29,174 nucleotides of DNA from an uncultured Bacteroidales bacterium (GTDB lineage: Bacteria; Bacteroidota; Bacteroidia; Bacteroidales; UBA932), in assembly GCA_910585445.1 (NCBI GenBank), contig CAJUEK010000028.1, positions 1 to 29,174 on the forward strand, in the 5' to 3' direction. Made by a program: the position numbers and the translations under genes. Shown piece after piece: positions 7,797-14,885 of the stretch (positions are counted from its first letter, which is position 1; every line of letters starts with the position of its first letter). The notes under the pieces are model-generated. The model was not told the origin of the DNA, searched no databases, and worked only from the letters and a program-made list of their open reading frames with translations.

Positions 7797-8453
7797 ATGG
7801 CAACAAAACTGGAAAAGACATATCATGACCCCGAAATAGGGGAGATAAAGCTTGTCCGCAGCGCGGGGCTAAGGCGCATGAGCATAAAGGTGCATCCGCT
7901 CAAAGGGGTGCGCATAAATGTGCCGTGGCTTGTGCCCTATGGGATTGCAATCGCTTTTTTCATGTCAAAAAAAGACTGGGTGATTTCCACGATTGAACGG
8001 CAGAGGCAAAAATACGGAGCCGTGAAGGCGATGACTCCGCCCGAAATCGAAGCCATGCGTGCAGAGGCCAAGAGAGTTCTTCCTGGCAGACTTGCCATCC
8101 TTGCGGAGCGGTACGGCTTTACTTATGGGCGTGTCACAATAAGGCATAACTCGTCAAATTGGGGCAGCTGCTCCGGCCGCGGTAACGTAAGCCTTAATCT
8201 CAATCTTGTCAGGCTTCCCCGTGTGCTTTGCGACTATGTGCTTCTGCACGAGCTCTGCCATCTGCGTCATCATGACCATGGCCCGGCTTTCCACCTGCTT
8301 CTGGAGCATGTCTGCACCGACAATCTCCTGAAACTTGCCGCAGAAGGCGACCAGGAGGCGATTGCGCTCGCACGCGAGGCCGCCGCATCAAAAAGCAAAT
8401 ATCCGCTCGACCGCGTAATGACCGCCTCCATCCGGAAATATCCTCTGGTCTGA
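7797..8453 (+). CDS. YgjP-like zinc metallopeptidase domain protein (DUF45/M48-related)
   Basis: 218 aa. The N-terminus GEIKLVRSAGLRRMSIKV fits the family opening (usually K-R-S-x-R-A-R-R-x-S-I-R-V). The zinc site is HELCH at 151-155 followed by HHDHGPAFH, where His161 is the likely third ligand; NWGSCS at 121-126 precedes it as usual. Family members are cytoplasmic and often neighbour restriction or DNA genes; the substrate is unknown. The last 22 codons and stop lie inside the 69-bp sequence duplicated by the IS insertion, so the coding region is complete despite the insertion. The start is the first ATG, just after a -7 box. It originally converged on the MATE gene now at 14886. Confidence 0.88.
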   Translation: MATKLEKTYHDPEIGEIKLVRSAGLRRMSIKVHPLKGVRINVPWLVPYGIAIAFFMSKKDWVISTIERQRQKYGAVKAMTPPEIEAMRAEAKRVLPGRLAILAERYGFTYGRVTIRHNSSNWGSCSGRGNVSLNLNLVRLPRVLCDYVLLHELCHLRHHDHGPAFHLLLEHVCTDNLLKLAAEGDQEAIALAREAAASKSKYPLDRVMTASIRKYPLV

Positions 8454-8458
8454 GATTT
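8390..8458. repeat. 69-bp target-site duplication, left copy
   Basis: Identical over 69 bp to 10157-10225, beginning AAAAAGCAAATATCC and ending GGTCTGAGATTT. It contains the end and stop codon of the YgjP-like gene. Long, variable target duplications are a described peculiarity of IS1634 itself. Confidence 0.92.
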
Positions 8459-10156
8459 CCTGACTTTATCACTTTTTCGTAACTTTTCCTCGAATCTGCC
8501 CTACAGATATCTGTAGAGGTGATTTTGATGTTGATTTGGGTGACGCAAGGAAAATCCGTACCTTCGTGGTATGTTTGTACGGAGAAAGAAAAACCGCTCA
8601 GGTTCGACCAGTGTTGTCGTTGCCGACAAGAGTTCCGGCGCATTTACGGAGCTCAAGGTAATAGGTGTGGGAACGAGCGAGGATGATATCCGTGCTCTTG
8701 TGAAGGAAGGCAAGGAGTGGATAGCCCATTACGCCGGGCAGCAGACCGTATCTTTTCCGGATGAGGCAGCAGAACAGCTCAAACGGGAGGAAGATGCGAT
8801 GACCGAGCACATCGTGTCCAATATAATCGGAACATCCCTGAAATCTCCCCAGACAATCATCAATAAAGTCTACGACAGGATCGGCTTCAATGCGGTACAA
8901 GACGAAGAACTACGCCATCTGGTGGTCTCCAGGATATGCTCGCCGATGAGCAAGAAAGCCACTGTAGACTATCTGAGACGGCACTTCAGGGAAGATGTCA
9001 GCCTGCAGAAGATATATCGTTATCTCGACAAGCTTTATAACACCCAACAGGAGCTTGTGCAGGCGATAAGCGTAGAGCATACAAGAGAACTGTTCGGAGG
9101 AAATCTTGGAATCCTCTTTTACGATGTCACTACCTTATACTTCGAGACTACTGACAAAGATGAGTTGCGTGAATCAGGCTTCTCCAAAGACGGCAAGAAC
9201 TCCAATCCGCAAGTCGTGTTAGGCCTTCTTGTCAGTCGTGGAGGATATCCGCTGTCGTACTCCCTGTTCAACGGTTCACAGTATGAAGGGTATACGATGA
9301 TCCCGATTGTAGACGACTTTGTCCAGAGGTTCAAACTCGGAAAGGACTTCGTAGTAATCGCAGATGCAGGCCTGATGAGTTCAAAGAACATCAAGCTGCT
9401 TCGAGACGGAGCTACAAATATATAATCGGAGCCAGAATAAAGAAGGAATCCGGTGAGATTATGGAGAAGATCATTGCGACAGAGCACCGCAATGGTGTGT
9501 TCAATGACATCAAATATCCGGATGGAGACAGGCTTATTGTGGGATACTCGGACGAGAGGGCAAAGAAGAATGCTCACGACCGAGAAGAAGGCGTAGAACG
9601 CCTCAGGAAGCGTTATGCAAAGGGTACCCTGACCAAGGCTGACATCAACAAGCGGGGCTACAATAAGTTCCTTTCTGTCAGTTCCGGAGTAACGGTAAGC
9701 GTTGACGAGGAGAAGGTCAAGCATGATGCGATATGGGATGGCCTCAAAGGCTATAAGACTAATACGGATCTGAGTCCGGAAGAAGTGTATGAGGCCTATC
9801 AGAATCTATGGAATGTGGAGAGGTCGTTCCGTATTACGAAAGGGACTTTGGATGTCAGACCTATGTTCCACTTTACCCCTCGAAGGATAGAGGCGCACGT
9901 CTGCATATGCTTTGTGGCGCTTAAAGTATATAAGGAACTTGAAAGGTTACTGAAGCAGTCAGGATGTCAATACTCTGTTGATGAGGTTCTGAGAATAGCT
10001 GAGACGGTTGTCACCATTGAAATCGCCCGTCCGGAGAATAACGACACGGTAACAAAAACCCTCTGCCTCACAAAAGAGGAGAGGGCGATATCATACCTCA
10101 TCGAAACCGATGATTGGCTGGAACTCTAATTTGGGTGACGCAATGATAAAGTCAGG
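8459..10156 (+). mobile_element. IS1634-family insertion sequence, 1698 bp
   Basis: Terminal inverted repeats CCTGACTTTATCA (8459-8471) and its exact complement (10144-10156) bound the element, and 69-bp direct repeats flank it. A second conserved subterminal motif, ATTTGGGTGACGCAA, occurs in the same orientation at 8534-8548 and 10129-10143, possibly a transposase-binding site. The single transposase gene is frameshifted. The family is assigned from the DDE transposase and the long duplication. Confidence 0.9.
8571..10129 (+). pseudogene. IS1634-family DDE transposase, frameshifted
   Basis: Two open frames (8571-9425 and 9461-10129) together encode a ~519-residue transposase, the expected length. 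The first holds FYDVTTLYFET (first catalytic Asp) and FVVIADAGLMSSKN (second Asp). The second holds NVERSFRITKGTLDVRP (catalytic Glu in the Y-REXXK-like block) and RRIEAHVCICFVAL. Reading through the join needs one extra base near 9410: GGA-GCT-ACA should read GGA-GGC-TAC, restoring G-Y-K-Y-I-I-G. There is no slippery heptamer or pairing element, and the family does not depend on frameshifting, so a one-base deletion (or a sequencing error) is likeliest. Confidence 0.88.
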
Positions 10157-10225
10157 AAAAAGCAAATATCCGCTCGACCGCGTAATGACCGCCTCCATCC
10201 GGAAATATCCTCTGGTCTGAGATTT
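10157..10225. repeat. 69-bp target-site duplication, right copy
   Basis: Exact copy of 8390-8458, directly after the right inverted repeat of the IS. It carries a stranded non-translated copy of the last YgjP-like codons. The pre-insertion sequence continued into TTGGCGG. Confidence 0.92.
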
Positions 10226-10232
10226 TTGGCGG
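10209..10232. repeat. 24-bp direct repeat, left flank of M23/paralog cluster
   Basis: Matches 14857-14880 at 23 of 24 positions (core CTCTGGTCT, then AGATTTTTGGCGG). Both copies sit at the 3' ends of the formerly convergent YgjP-like and MATE genes, so they look like the boundaries of an inserted segment. Confidence 0.7.
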
Positions 10233-10383
10233 ATTGCTGTGGCGGTAGTGACGGCCTTCATTTGGATGTATGATTTATAGCTGGCAGATTGAAGAATTGC
10301 CTAATCTGTAGAGTGATTGAGTTGGACAATTGTGACGTGTAGAGTTTTATCCTCTTGGAAACTTTTGTGGGATGGGTATTGAA

Positions 10384-10449
10384 TTATGGGGATGTTCTAA
10401 ATGAAGTATTTGTCAGGGAGCAAAAATTGATTGTAATGGAAATTTTCAT
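10384..10449 (-). pseudogene. Remnant start of a sixth paralog
   Basis: The minus strand reads ATG AAA ATT TCC ATT ACA ATC, resembling MKTKIKxITM of the upstream paralogs and preceded by the same GGATGGTGATGG junction seen between real copies. The frame stops after 21 codons. It looks like a decayed copy. The remaining ~150 bp down to 10233 show no gene or terminator. Confidence 0.4.
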
Positions 10450-10454
10450 GACCA

Positions 10455-10922
10455 TCACCATCCCATAGATGAATCCGTTGAAAAGCTGATACATGTTATA
10501 ATTCCGTTCTTTACCTTAATCATGACTTGCTCGTCCTCAAAACAGACGCAGTACCAGTCTTTTTCGAACCAGTCCATATAATGTGTTTCAAGAGGTTCCA
10601 AAACAGATAGCTTGTCTCCGACCTTGACGTCACGCTCCAACCCGTCCAAATTGACCGTGAAGCTTTTGTCGCAAATAATAAATCCTATGAAATAGTTTTC
10701 ATTGAAATGCAGCATGTTTTCTCCATAATAGTATCTTTCGTCCACTCCGTTGTCCCCGGAGTCTTGTATTTCATATTCATCCGGTTGTCCGAATATCTCA
10801 AATACTTCGTTTTTAGTCAATTTGGAGAATACTTCTATCCCGTTGACGGAAACCTGTGCATTTGCACTCATGCATGACATCATTACTGCCATCATTGTGA
10901 TGAATTTGATTTTAGTTTTCAT
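10455..10922 (-). CDS. Secreted paralog 5, candidate inhibitor/immunity protein
   Basis: 155 aa. Signal peptide MKTKIKFITMMAVMMSCMSA with cleavage near NAQ, mature part starting VSVNGIEVFSKLTKNEVFEIFG. The pattern SKLTKxEV--xFGxPDEY--DSGDNGV-E-Y-YGEN resembles the small BamE/SmpA or BLIP-like fold, in which a two-helix plus sheet domain binds other proteins; this is inference from pattern only. The start is the ATG that gives the signal peptide; the frame extends 40 codons further, but that part is an out-of-frame piece of an M23 gene remnant. The C-terminal half is almost identical to paralogs 1 and 2, the N-terminal half to paralog 3. Confidence 0.8.
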   Translation of the reverse strand: MKTKIKFITMMAVMMSCMSANAQVSVNGIEVFSKLTKNEVFEIFGQPDEYEIQDSGDNGVDERYYYGENMLHFNENYFIGFIICDKSFTVNLDGLERDVKVGDKLSVLEPLETHYMDWFEKDWYCVCFEDEQVMIKVKNGIITCISFSTDSSMGW

Positions 10923-10925
10923 GAC

Positions 10926-11055
10926 CATATCGTTAAAAAGCATAATCAGCAAACAATCCTCATGGGCTGTTCCGTGACATATTTGTCTGTTTTGGAAATC
11001 ATCCCGTCGCAATGGCATATAAAGGAATACCTGGCTCAGCATATAAATCTATGCC
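10926..11055 (-). pseudogene. Broken copy of the M23 peptidase gene 3' part
   Basis: 10960-11055 aligns with 13426-13522 inside the M23 gene (zinc-site region LYAEPGTPLYAI onward to MRI) with scattered changes, and 10926-10953 matches the M23 stop-codon region 13003-13030. The sequence between these is deleted and the frame broken. It sits directly upstream of paralog 5, as the intact M23 gene does upstream of paralog 1, so the unit M23-end plus paralog was duplicated. Confidence 0.8.
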
Positions 11056-11114
11056 TTAGTACTGGCACATGACAGCGACATTACCAGCATTGTGACGTTT
11101 TCATAATGATTAAT

Positions 11115-11576
11115 TTACATTGAAACTGAATATGTAATAAACGTAATTATTCTATCTGCAATTTGAACACTTATGGTTTCATCCAAATAGTAAATATTAT
11201 AATAATCTTTTCCATATATGTCAAATACTTCAGGGTTCAAAGGCTCTAGTACTGAGAATTTGTTTCCGACAGTGACCACGGCATCAAGTCCAGGTAATGT
11301 CACGACAAAGCGTCTGTCATAAACTGTAAATTCAATAAAACAATCATCTTTGAATACAAAATGACTCTTTCCATACCAGTACCATTCATTTATTCCGTTA
11401 TCTCCAGTGTCCTCGTATTGATAGTCATCCGGCTCGCCGAATTTTGCAACCACTTCATCCTTAGTCATCTTTGAAAGGATTTGTACGCCGTTTACAGCAA
11501 TGTCAATTTGTGCTCTTGCGCTCAGGCATGACATCATCCCTGCCAGCAGTATAATAAGTTCTAGTTTTGTTTTCAT
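11115..11576 (-). CDS. Secreted paralog 4, divergent member
   Basis: 153 aa with signal peptide MKTKLELIILLAGMMSCLSA (cleavage near RAQ). It shares the family frame NGVQILSKMTKDEVVAKFG, then PDDY, DTGDNGINEWYWYG, VGNKFSVLEPL and YxIxYxDE, but is the most divergent of the five, especially after residue 85. It lies 8 bp downstream of paralog 3 in the same orientation, probably co-transcribed. An array of related but non-identical secreted proteins suits immunity to variant toxins. No enzyme motif is seen. Confidence 0.82.
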   Translation of the reverse strand: MKTKLELIILLAGMMSCLSARAQIDIAVNGVQILSKMTKDEVVAKFGEPDDYQYEDTGDNGINEWYWYGKSHFVFKDDCFIEFTVYDRRFVVTLPGLDAVVTVGNKFSVLEPLNPEVFDIYGKDYYNIYYLDETISVQIADRIITFITYSVSM

Positions 11577-11583
11577 AGCGATG

Positions 11584-12054
11584 TTATAGTAGCGACGAGG
11601 TCGTAGAAAAACAAATGCAAGTAATAATTCCGTCTATTATCTCAAAAGTAACTTGTTCGTCTAGGTCTGGATAACATATGCTGTACCAGTTTTTTTCGTA
11701 CCAAGTCATTTTTTCTACTATAAGTGGCTCCAGTGCGGAAATATTGTCTCCAATAGCTATATTTCTTTCTAATCCGTATAATTTGACAATAAATCTATTA
11801 TCGCAGATGGTAACTTCATAAAGAAAGTTTTCATTGAAATGTAGCATGTTTTCTCCATAATAGTATCTTTCGTCCACACCGTTGTCCCCGGAATCTTGTA
11901 TTTCATATTCATCCGGTTGTCCGAATATCTCAAATACTTCGTTCTTAGTCAATTTGGAGAATACTTCTATCCCGTTGACGGAAACCTGTGCATTTGTACT
12001 CATGCATGACAGCAGCACTGTCAGCATTGTAATGACTTTGATTTTAGTTTTCAT
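11584..12054 (-). CDS. Secreted paralog 3, mosaic member
   Basis: 156 aa. Residues 1-85 (signal peptide through YYYGENMLHFNEN) are nearly identical to paralog 5, while the rest (NFLYEVTICDNRFIVKLYG, EPLIVEKMTWYEKNWYSICYPDLDEQV) differs strongly from all copies. The abrupt change suggests recombination within the family. The ATG at 12054 is chosen for the signal peptide; 15 upstream in-frame codons overlap the end of paralog 2 in another frame. The gap to the paralog 2 stop is 5 bp. Confidence 0.82.
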   Translation of the reverse strand: MKTKIKVITMLTVLLSCMSTNAQVSVNGIEVFSKLTKNEVFEIFGQPDEYEIQDSGDNGVDERYYYGENMLHFNENFLYEVTICDNRFIVKLYGLERNIAIGDNISALEPLIVEKMTWYEKNWYSICYPDLDEQVTFEIIDGIITCICFSTTSSLL

Positions 12055-12059
12055 GCCCA

Positions 12060-12527
12060 TCACCATCCCATAGATGAATCCGTTGAAAAACTGATACATG
12101 TTATAACTCCGTTGTTTACCTTAATTATGACTTGCTCGTCTTCAAAACAGACGCAGTACCAGTCTTTTTCGAACCAGTCCATATAATGTGTTTCAAGCGG
12201 TTCCAAAACAGATAACTTGTCTCCAATCTTAACGTCACGCTCCAACCCGTCTAAATTGACCACGAAGTTTTTGTCGCAAACAGTAAACTCAATAAAATAG
12301 TTTTCTTTAAACGTCAAAAAGTTTTCTCCATAATGATACCATTCGTTGACACCATTGTCCCCGGAGTCTTGTCTTTTATATTCATCCGGTTGTCCGAATT
12401 TCTCAAACACTTCGGTCTTAGTCAATTTGGAGAATACTTTTATTCCGTTGACGGAAACCTGTGCATTTGCACTCATGCATGACAGCAACACCGTCAGCAT
12501 TGTGATTAATTTGATTTTAGTTTTCAT
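12060..12527 (-). CDS. Secreted paralog 2
   Basis: 155 aa, signal peptide MKTKIKLITMLTVLLSCMSA, mature family domain with DSGDNGVNEWYHYGENFLTF. From VNLDGLERDVKIGDKLSV to the end it is nearly identical to paralog 1, ending SFSTDSSMGW. Its ATG lies inside the end of paralog 1 (11-bp overlap), so translation is probably coupled. Predicted periplasmic or surface-exposed; no lipobox Cys at the cleavage site. Confidence 0.84.
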   Translation of the reverse strand: MKTKIKLITMLTVLLSCMSANAQVSVNGIKVFSKLTKTEVFEKFGQPDEYKRQDSGDNGVNEWYHYGENFLTFKENYFIEFTVCDKNFVVNLDGLERDVKIGDKLSVLEPLETHYMDWFEKDWYCVCFEDEQVIIKVNNGVITCISFSTDSSMGW

Positions 12528-12999
12528 GATCATACCATCCCATAGATGAATCCGTTGAAAAACTGATACATGTTATAACTCCGTTGTTTACCTTAATTAT
12601 GACTTGCTCGTCTTCAAAACAGACGCAGTACCAGTCTTTTTCGAACCAGTCCATATAATGTGTTTCAAGCGGTTCCAAAACAGATAACTTGTCTCCAACC
12701 TTAACGTCACGCTCCAACCCGTCCAAATTAACCACGAAGCTTTTGTCGCAAATGCTGAATCCTATGAAATAGTTTTCATTGAAATGCAGCAAATTCTCCC
12801 CATAATGATACCATTCGTCCACACCGTTGTCTCCGGAGTCTTGTATTTCATATTCCGCGGGTTGTCCGAATTTCTCAAATACTTCGTTTTTAGTCAACTT
12901 GGAGAATACTTTTATTCCATTGACAGAAACCTGTGCATTTGCACTCATGCATGACAGCAACACCGTCAGCATTGTAATGACTTTGATTTTAGTTTTCAT
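12517..12999 (-). CDS. Secreted paralog 1, first after the M23 gene
   Basis: 160 aa; the same family with signal peptide MKTKIKVITMLTVLLSCMSA and the domain SKLTKNEVFEKFGQPAEY, DSGDNGVDEWYHYGEN. A five-residue tail YDHEN beyond the usual SSMGW end comes from running into the start of paralog 2. It begins 11 bp after the M23 stop, so the peptidase and all five paralogs can form one transcript. Context suggests it restrains or protects against the M23 enzyme. Confidence 0.84.
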   Translation of the reverse strand: MKTKIKVITMLTVLLSCMSANAQVSVNGIKVFSKLTKNEVFEKFGQPAEYEIQDSGDNGVDEWYHYGENLLHFNENYFIGFSICDKSFVVNLDGLERDVKVGDKLSVLEPLETHYMDWFEKDWYCVCFEDEQVIIKVNNGVITCISFSTDSSMGWYDHEN

Positions 13000-13009
13000 G
13001 ATCATATCG

Positions 13010-14737
13010 TTAAAAAGCATAATCAGCAAAAAGTTCTTTATCCTCCTCATCACATTTGATTCCTGTGATTTCTGTGGAACTTATTTTTCTCTTGTCAGGC
13101 GAACGGGAAACCTTGCCGTTAAGATAGTCTTCTGGATTTATCCTGCTCCCGTTTTTGGTCACAGTAAGATGAAGATGAGGGAAATGTACATCAAATGCAT
13201 TCCCGGTACGACCGCTGTATGCAATCACTTCTCCACGATAGACCCTGTCTCCGGGTCTAAAAGGTTGTCCTGTCCGCGGATTTATGGCTACAGGCTTGCC
13301 TGCGTCCAGATGCCAGTAAGAAAATTTGACAATCTCCCCATCTATGGTTCCTTCCAGTGTAAAACGGTTGCCGGCATCATTTTTATCACCTTTATATTCT
13401 GGCGGATATGTCTTTTTCCCGATTCTCATGGGCTGACATGTAACATATTTGTCTGTTTGGGAAATCACACCGTCACAAATGGCATATAAAGGGGTGCCTG
13501 GCTCAGCATATAAATCTATACCGGAATGATGTTTACGATTGCCGTCTCTGTCGGTGCGTGTCCACCCGAAAGTAGAGCCGATATAATTGGTCATCCATTT
13601 GCTTGTAGGGGCGATTTTCATATCGACCAGAGGATTTGCAAGCCCTCTCTCTTTGTCCCAGCAAGGCAATTTTGCAGGGGCAAGAATGTTGATGAAATAA
13701 GCTGTAGCCTCAATATCGGAACGTATCTGAAAAGAAACGTGAAACGGTTTTCCGCTAAGATTCCCGACCCACCGGCTGAAGTCGAAGCCCATGTCAGGAT
13801 TGGCACGGCAAATGACAAGTGCGTGCCTAACATATTCGCCAGAGCCTGAAACTCGGCCTCCAGAAGTGGTATGCAATGAAATACGGTATTTTACGGGCTC
13901 ATAAGGATGCGGAGGACCTCCACCTCCGCCGGATTCAATGGGGTGCAAATCATCAAGCTCATCGTGTCCGTCATAATCATCCCAATTGTCAGGATACCAT
14001 TTGGACGGTGGTTTTAGAGAGCTTTCCGCGATGCAGTAGCTGGCTTCAAGTTCTTTGGCGAAGGAGTCTTCAGAATCACTCTTCGTATTGACTGCCGCCA
14101 GTATTGAAATATATCTCTTGCCGGCATAGGCTCCATCTTCCTCCAAAGGTATAAGCCGGGCATCACCTATAGGACCATCTCCATAAGTATATATGTCATG
14201 CAGGTTTCCGTACAGGTCGGAGAACAAGATGATGCCGCGGTAAGTGCTCTTTTCCAGAAAGCTCACGGAAGAAGCACCATACATGTTAATGTAGCTCACA
14301 TCTGGAATCATGGTAGCGACTGTCTTGATTACGGAACCGTTCAGAGTGTCGGATGTCTCTATCAGAAAAGTCTTCACAAAAGTGGTCGAATCCTCGTCAT
14401 AGCGGTCATGTCTGGCCATGCTGAACATCACCTTCTTTTCGTTGCGGTTGTCAAGAAAAGGAATCTGTTTTATTATTAGGGATTTGAAGACAATCTGCTC
14501 TGATGCCTTGCGGTCAAGGAGGGACTCCAGGCTCACCATTTCGGCGTCTCTGTCCCCGCTTTTTGTCTTGTAAGAATCATTGCCTTTAAGGTCGGCAAAA
14601 AGAAAAAGGTTATCTGTGCTGACCATAATGTCATCGTATTCAGCCGGAAGTGACATGAATGATTGGTTTTCCAGCACACCGGATACGCTGCAAGAAAGCA
14701 GAACCGACACAGAAAATAGAGGAAGGAGGCGCTTCAT
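13010..14737 (-). CDS. M23-family peptidase lipoprotein with InlB B-like repeat
   Basis: 575 aa. A lipoprotein signal ends in LLSC with Cys16 as the lipidation site. Residues 17-270 are unrecognised. A Gly-rich linker (GGGGGPP, ~270-276) follows. About 284-349 match the divergent InlB B-repeat pattern (GGRVSGSGEYV, GFDFSRWVGN, EATAYF). An M23 (LytM/lysostaphin-type) peptidase domain spans ~375-540: zinc ligands His404 and Asp408 in HHSGIDLYAEPG, His523 in HLHL, plus His476 and His521. These enzymes cut peptidoglycan cross-bridges. All key residues are present, so it should be active. A 35-residue Lys/Asp/Glu-rich tail follows. It is first in a minus-strand unit with five paralogs. It could be a cell-wall remodelling enzyme with cognate inhibitors or an interbacterial toxin. 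Confidence 0.9.
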   Translation of the reverse strand: MKRLLPLFSVSVLLSCSVSGVLENQSFMSLPAEYDDIMVSTDNLFLFADLKGNDSYKTKSGDRDAEMVSLESLLDRKASEQIVFKSLIIKQIPFLDNRNEKKVMFSMARHDRYDEDSTTFVKTFLIETSDTLNGSVIKTVATMIPDVSYINMYGASSVSFLEKSTYRGIILFSDLYGNLHDIYTYGDGPIGDARLIPLEEDGAYAGKRYISILAAVNTKSDSEDSFAKELEASYCIAESSLKPPSKWYPDNWDDYDGHDELDDLHPIESGGGGGPPHPYEPVKYRISLHTTSGGRVSGSGEYVRHALVICRANPDMGFDFSRWVGNLSGKPFHVSFQIRSDIEATAYFINILAPAKLPCWDKERGLANPLVDMKIAPTSKWMTNYIGSTFGWTRTDRDGNRKHHSGIDLYAEPGTPLYAICDGVISQTDKYVTCQPMRIGKKTYPPEYKGDKNDAGNRFTLEGTIDGEIVKFSYWHLDAGKPVAINPRTGQPFRPGDRVYRGEVIAYSGRTGNAFDVHFPHLHLTVTKNGSRINPEDYLNGKVSRSPDKRKISSTEITGIKCDEEDKELFADYAF

Positions 14738-14765
14738 AAGGCATAAGTCTTATGGGTTAACACCG

Positions 14766-14795
14766 CTAATATAAGAAAATTACGATAAAAAACAA
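14766..14795 (-). promoter_or_regulatory. Candidate promoter of the M23/paralog unit
   Basis: The minus strand shows TTG (14793-14795), a 19-bp spacer and TATATTAG (14766-14773), one mismatch from TAnnTTTG, 28 bp upstream of the M23 ATG. Confidence 0.45.
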
Positions 14796-14856
14796 CCCTC
14801 CTTCATGATATTATGTGGGAAATCATCATAATGCTGATGCCTTCTCCTTTAAGGCC

Positions 14857-14880
14857 CCTCTGGTCTAAGATTTTTGGCGG
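14857..14880. repeat. 24-bp direct repeat, right flank of M23/paralog cluster
   Basis: Partner of 10209-10232 with one mismatch (G to A after CTCTGGTCT). It lies 5 bp outside the MATE stop codon. Together the pair bounds a segment of about 4.6 kb. Confidence 0.7.
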
Positions 14881-14885
14881 GCGGC

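Noticed and set aside
9400..9470. Programmed ribosomal frameshift in the transposase
   Set aside because: No slippery heptamer or stimulatory structure at the join, and IS1634-type transposases are normally a single frame.
10923..11042. N-terminal extension of paralog 5 to 195 aa
   Set aside because: The extension is out-of-frame M23 remnant, and the signal peptide marks the internal ATG as the real start.
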